Below, in pieces: positions 61,564-64,000 of a stretch of DNA of 64,000 bases. Location of the stretch: assembly GCF_032854445.1 (NCBI RefSeq), contig NC_088300.1, forward strand, positions 67,616,984 to 67,680,983, written 5' to 3'. The notes beneath the pieces are model-generated. The model was not told the origin of the DNA. It searched no databases and was given only the letters and a program-made list of their open reading frames with translations. Origin of the DNA: Liolophura sinensis. Taxonomy: Eukaryota; Mollusca; Polyplacophora; Chitonida; Chitonidae. Every line of letters begins with the position of its first letter. The first letter of the stretch is position 1. Made by a program: the position numbers and the translations under genes.

Positions 61564-62205
61564 GATACTTACTGCATCACCTTATGAGTAAAAATTTATT
61601 TTCCATATTGTAAATTTGAAATCACCTATTGTCATATTTCCCTAACTCAGTGAAGTTTTCAGGTTTTGTTAAAAAACAGGAACAAAGTTTTCATAAATAA
61701 AGTTTTACATACATCTATGTATGTAGGTTAAATATTTAAATTGCTTACAATGTAATCATGCAGAGTTATGTGTAGTACTACTTGTACAAGTCTAATGTCT
61801 CTTGTCAGTAGCATGACCTTTAGATGTGATCTGGCCCAGTTGTTCAAAACTGGTTTAAGGCTTGATACAACATGTAACTTTAGGCCTTCAGTTTTGTACT
61901 TAACCTAAAAGAATTGTATAACATTATGTAAAATATGAACTAAAACTGCTGCTCTTATACTTTGAGTTTGGAGAGCTGCGTATTAGCTGCGGAGTTTGGC
62001 TAAAAATTTAAATATGAAATATGACTTAATACCAGTATTAACTAATACACTTTCGAACAACTGGGCCTTGAGGTTAAGATAGATGGATATATTCCGTCTA
62101 TGTTAATCCCAGGTGTGATCATCATCTACAGATGTATTTGTAATATCTCCACCTGTGAAAGAGGTTCATGAAAATATTCTTACAGACAGAAAAAAAAATG
62201 ATGAA

Positions 62206-62219
62206 CCCCCCCCCCCCCC
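62206..62219. repeat. Poly-C tract
   Basis: About 14 consecutive C after an A-rich run. Confidence 0.9.
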
Positions 62220-62393
62220 GTTTTCAGAGCTGTCATACAAGTGTGCGATGTATAAAATGTATACTTTTAACTCTATATGTGTGATGTGTATTTTTAACTC
62301 TACAATGTGTACTTATATCACGTATATATAAGCAGATTTACATGTAGTCATATTAGGAGACACATGTACATGTAATTAGAGTGTGTTTTAATT

Positions 62394-63333
62394 TCATGCC
62401 ACCAAATACATGTACCAATTATTCATTATTATTGATACCACGCATGTGTCTAGTTTTCATGGCACCAAATACATGTACCAGTTATTCATTATTATTGATA
62501 CCACGCATGTATCTAGTTTCATGCCACCAAATACATGGACCAGTTATTCATTATTATTGTTACCATGCATGTATATATTTTCATGCCACCAAATACATGT
62601 ACCAATTATTCATTATTATTGTTACCAGGCATGTATCTAGTTTCATGCAACAAATACAGGTACCAATTATTCATTATTGTTGATACCACACATGTGTCTA
62701 GTTTCATGCCACCAAATACAGGTACCAATTTTTCATTATTGTTGATACCAGGCATGTATCTCATTTTCATGCCACCAAATACAGGTACCAATTATTCATT
62801 ATTATTGTCACCAGGCATGTGTCTAGTTTCATTGCTACAAAAATACAGGTACCAATTATTCATTATTATTGATACCAGGCACGTATCTAGTTTCATGCCA
62901 CAAATACAGATACCAATTATTCTTTATTATTGTTACTAGGCATGTATCTAGTTTCATGCACCCAAATACATGTACCAATTATTCATTATTGTTGATACCA
63001 GGCATGTGTCTAGTTTCATGCCACCAAATACATGTACCAATTATTCATTATTATTGATACCAGGCATGTATCTATTTTCATGCCACCAAATACAGGTACC
63101 AATTATTCATTATTATTGTCACCAGGCATGTGTCTAGTTTCATGCCACCAAATTCATGGACAGTTATTCATTATTATTGTTACCAGGCATGTGTCTAGTT
63201 TCATGCCACCAAATACATGTACCAATTATTCATTATTATTTGTTACCCGGCATGTGTCTAGTTTTCATGCCACCAAATATAGGTACCAATTATTCATTAT
63301 TATTAATACCAGGCATGTGTCTAGATATCTTAA
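62394..63333. repeat. 62-bp tandem array, about 15 units
   Basis: Each unit contains catgccaccaaatacatgta, accaattattcattattatt and ggcatgtgtctagt. Units vary by single bases and small indels; one (about 63150) is shortened. Confidence 0.93.
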
Positions 63334-64000
63334 TGTATTTACGAGAACTGTGATTTATGGCAATTGTCCTCTTCGACATGTGCTGGTTAAACTGCTGTGT
63401 ACATAGTGGGAAGTAATGAAAGGGCATGGGAATTAATGAAAGCACATGGGAATGATTGAAAGAACTCGGGAATCAATGAATGGATATTGGAATTAGTGGA
63501 AGCTGGTGCTAATTAAGAAAAGCACATGTGGAATTAGTATTGAAAACATGTGAGAATTAGTGAACCCAAATTAGAATTGATGGAAGCTGGTGGAAATGAA
63601 ATGAACGAATAATTATATTAAAGATAATTAATTCTTATTTCTTTACGGCTATAAACTGCTGTTTTCTTGGTAAAACTGTTCCATATTTAGTGTAACGACT
63701 ATTCACCTCATAGACAGTTCACCCAAGATATGAATTGGTACCAAAATGGTAGAGCATTTGGCAATCTTACTGAATAACTGACAACAATAATTTTCACTAA
63801 TGAATGAAGCAACCAACAATGCAAATTTATTGTTCATTTCGTTCCGTGGTGAATTTTATATGTGTGTGGTCACATACTGAATCCCGTGTACATGTGCATA
63901 TAAGTGATACTTTTTACTGATATCATTCGGACACAGCTGACATTTTGTGAGCAAGTCCTTATAGATTATTTATATACTTTAGATTTGTTCTTATTTATAT
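63334..64000. other. No gene recognised; degenerate short repeats
   Basis: 63410-63600 has loosely repeated ggaattaatgaaagcacatg-like units; the remainder is unremarkable AT-rich DNA. Confidence 0.4.

Noticed and set aside
61261-61587. Frame with repeated RSRL residues
   Set aside because: Produced by the 12-bp array; no start context, domain or exon structure.
62381-63406. Several overlapping frames with repeated NTCTNYSLLL-type residues
   Set aside because: All are readings of the 62-bp array in different phases.

Overview
The window is animal nuclear DNA, most likely from a mollusc or another lophotrochozoan. The genes have many exons with GT-AG introns. Both strands carry copies of a tRNA-headed SINE whose 3' half contains the motif 'gattggtgttttacgccg'; I associate that family with molluscan genomes, but this is recall and I have not searched it. 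I see no bacterial, plasmid or CRISPR features.

Layout. (1) 1-10849 is a block of decayed retroelements, all on the minus strand: an SGNH/GDSL-type hydrolase pseudogene, a 5'-truncated APE-RT-RNase H LINE, and a Ty3/gypsy LTR retrotransposon with gag, protease, RT, RNase H and integrase. The left LTR is cut short at the LINE. (2) 10850-17287 has no convincing coding gene. It holds a terminal-inverted-repeat element with a second, identical copy of a 175-bp sequence inside it, and small palindromic elements. (3) 17288-22513 (+) is an Angel-family (CCR4-like EEP) nuclease gene, four exons seen. (4) 26923-47999 (-) is a complete 15-exon gene for a giant single-pass membrane protein (about 3150 residues), orthologous in architecture to fly Bark beetle/Anakonda, the tricellular septate-junction organiser. 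It has three SRCR + beta-helix + CUB-type repeats, a C-type lectin domain, one membrane segment and a proline-rich tail. (5) 51578-58465 (+) is a six-exon gene for a 472-residue multi-pass transporter resembling the CRT (chloroquine-resistance-transporter-like) branch of the drug/metabolite transporters. (6) 58466-64000 has no recognised gene but holds 12-bp and 62-bp tandem arrays.

All three gene models close at the nucleotide level: every junction uses GT/AG with matching phase and an open frame throughout. The genes look functionally unrelated (RNA metabolism, cell junctions, transport).

The most unusual signal is in the CRT-like gene. Three of its splice sites are built from or bordered by repeats. 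A SINE tail ends 16 bp before the exon 3 start. The exon 4 acceptor is the last copy of a 73-bp tandem array of acceptor-plus-exon-start sequence. The exon 5 donor is the first copy of a 44-45-bp array carrying about 18 extra donor-like sites.
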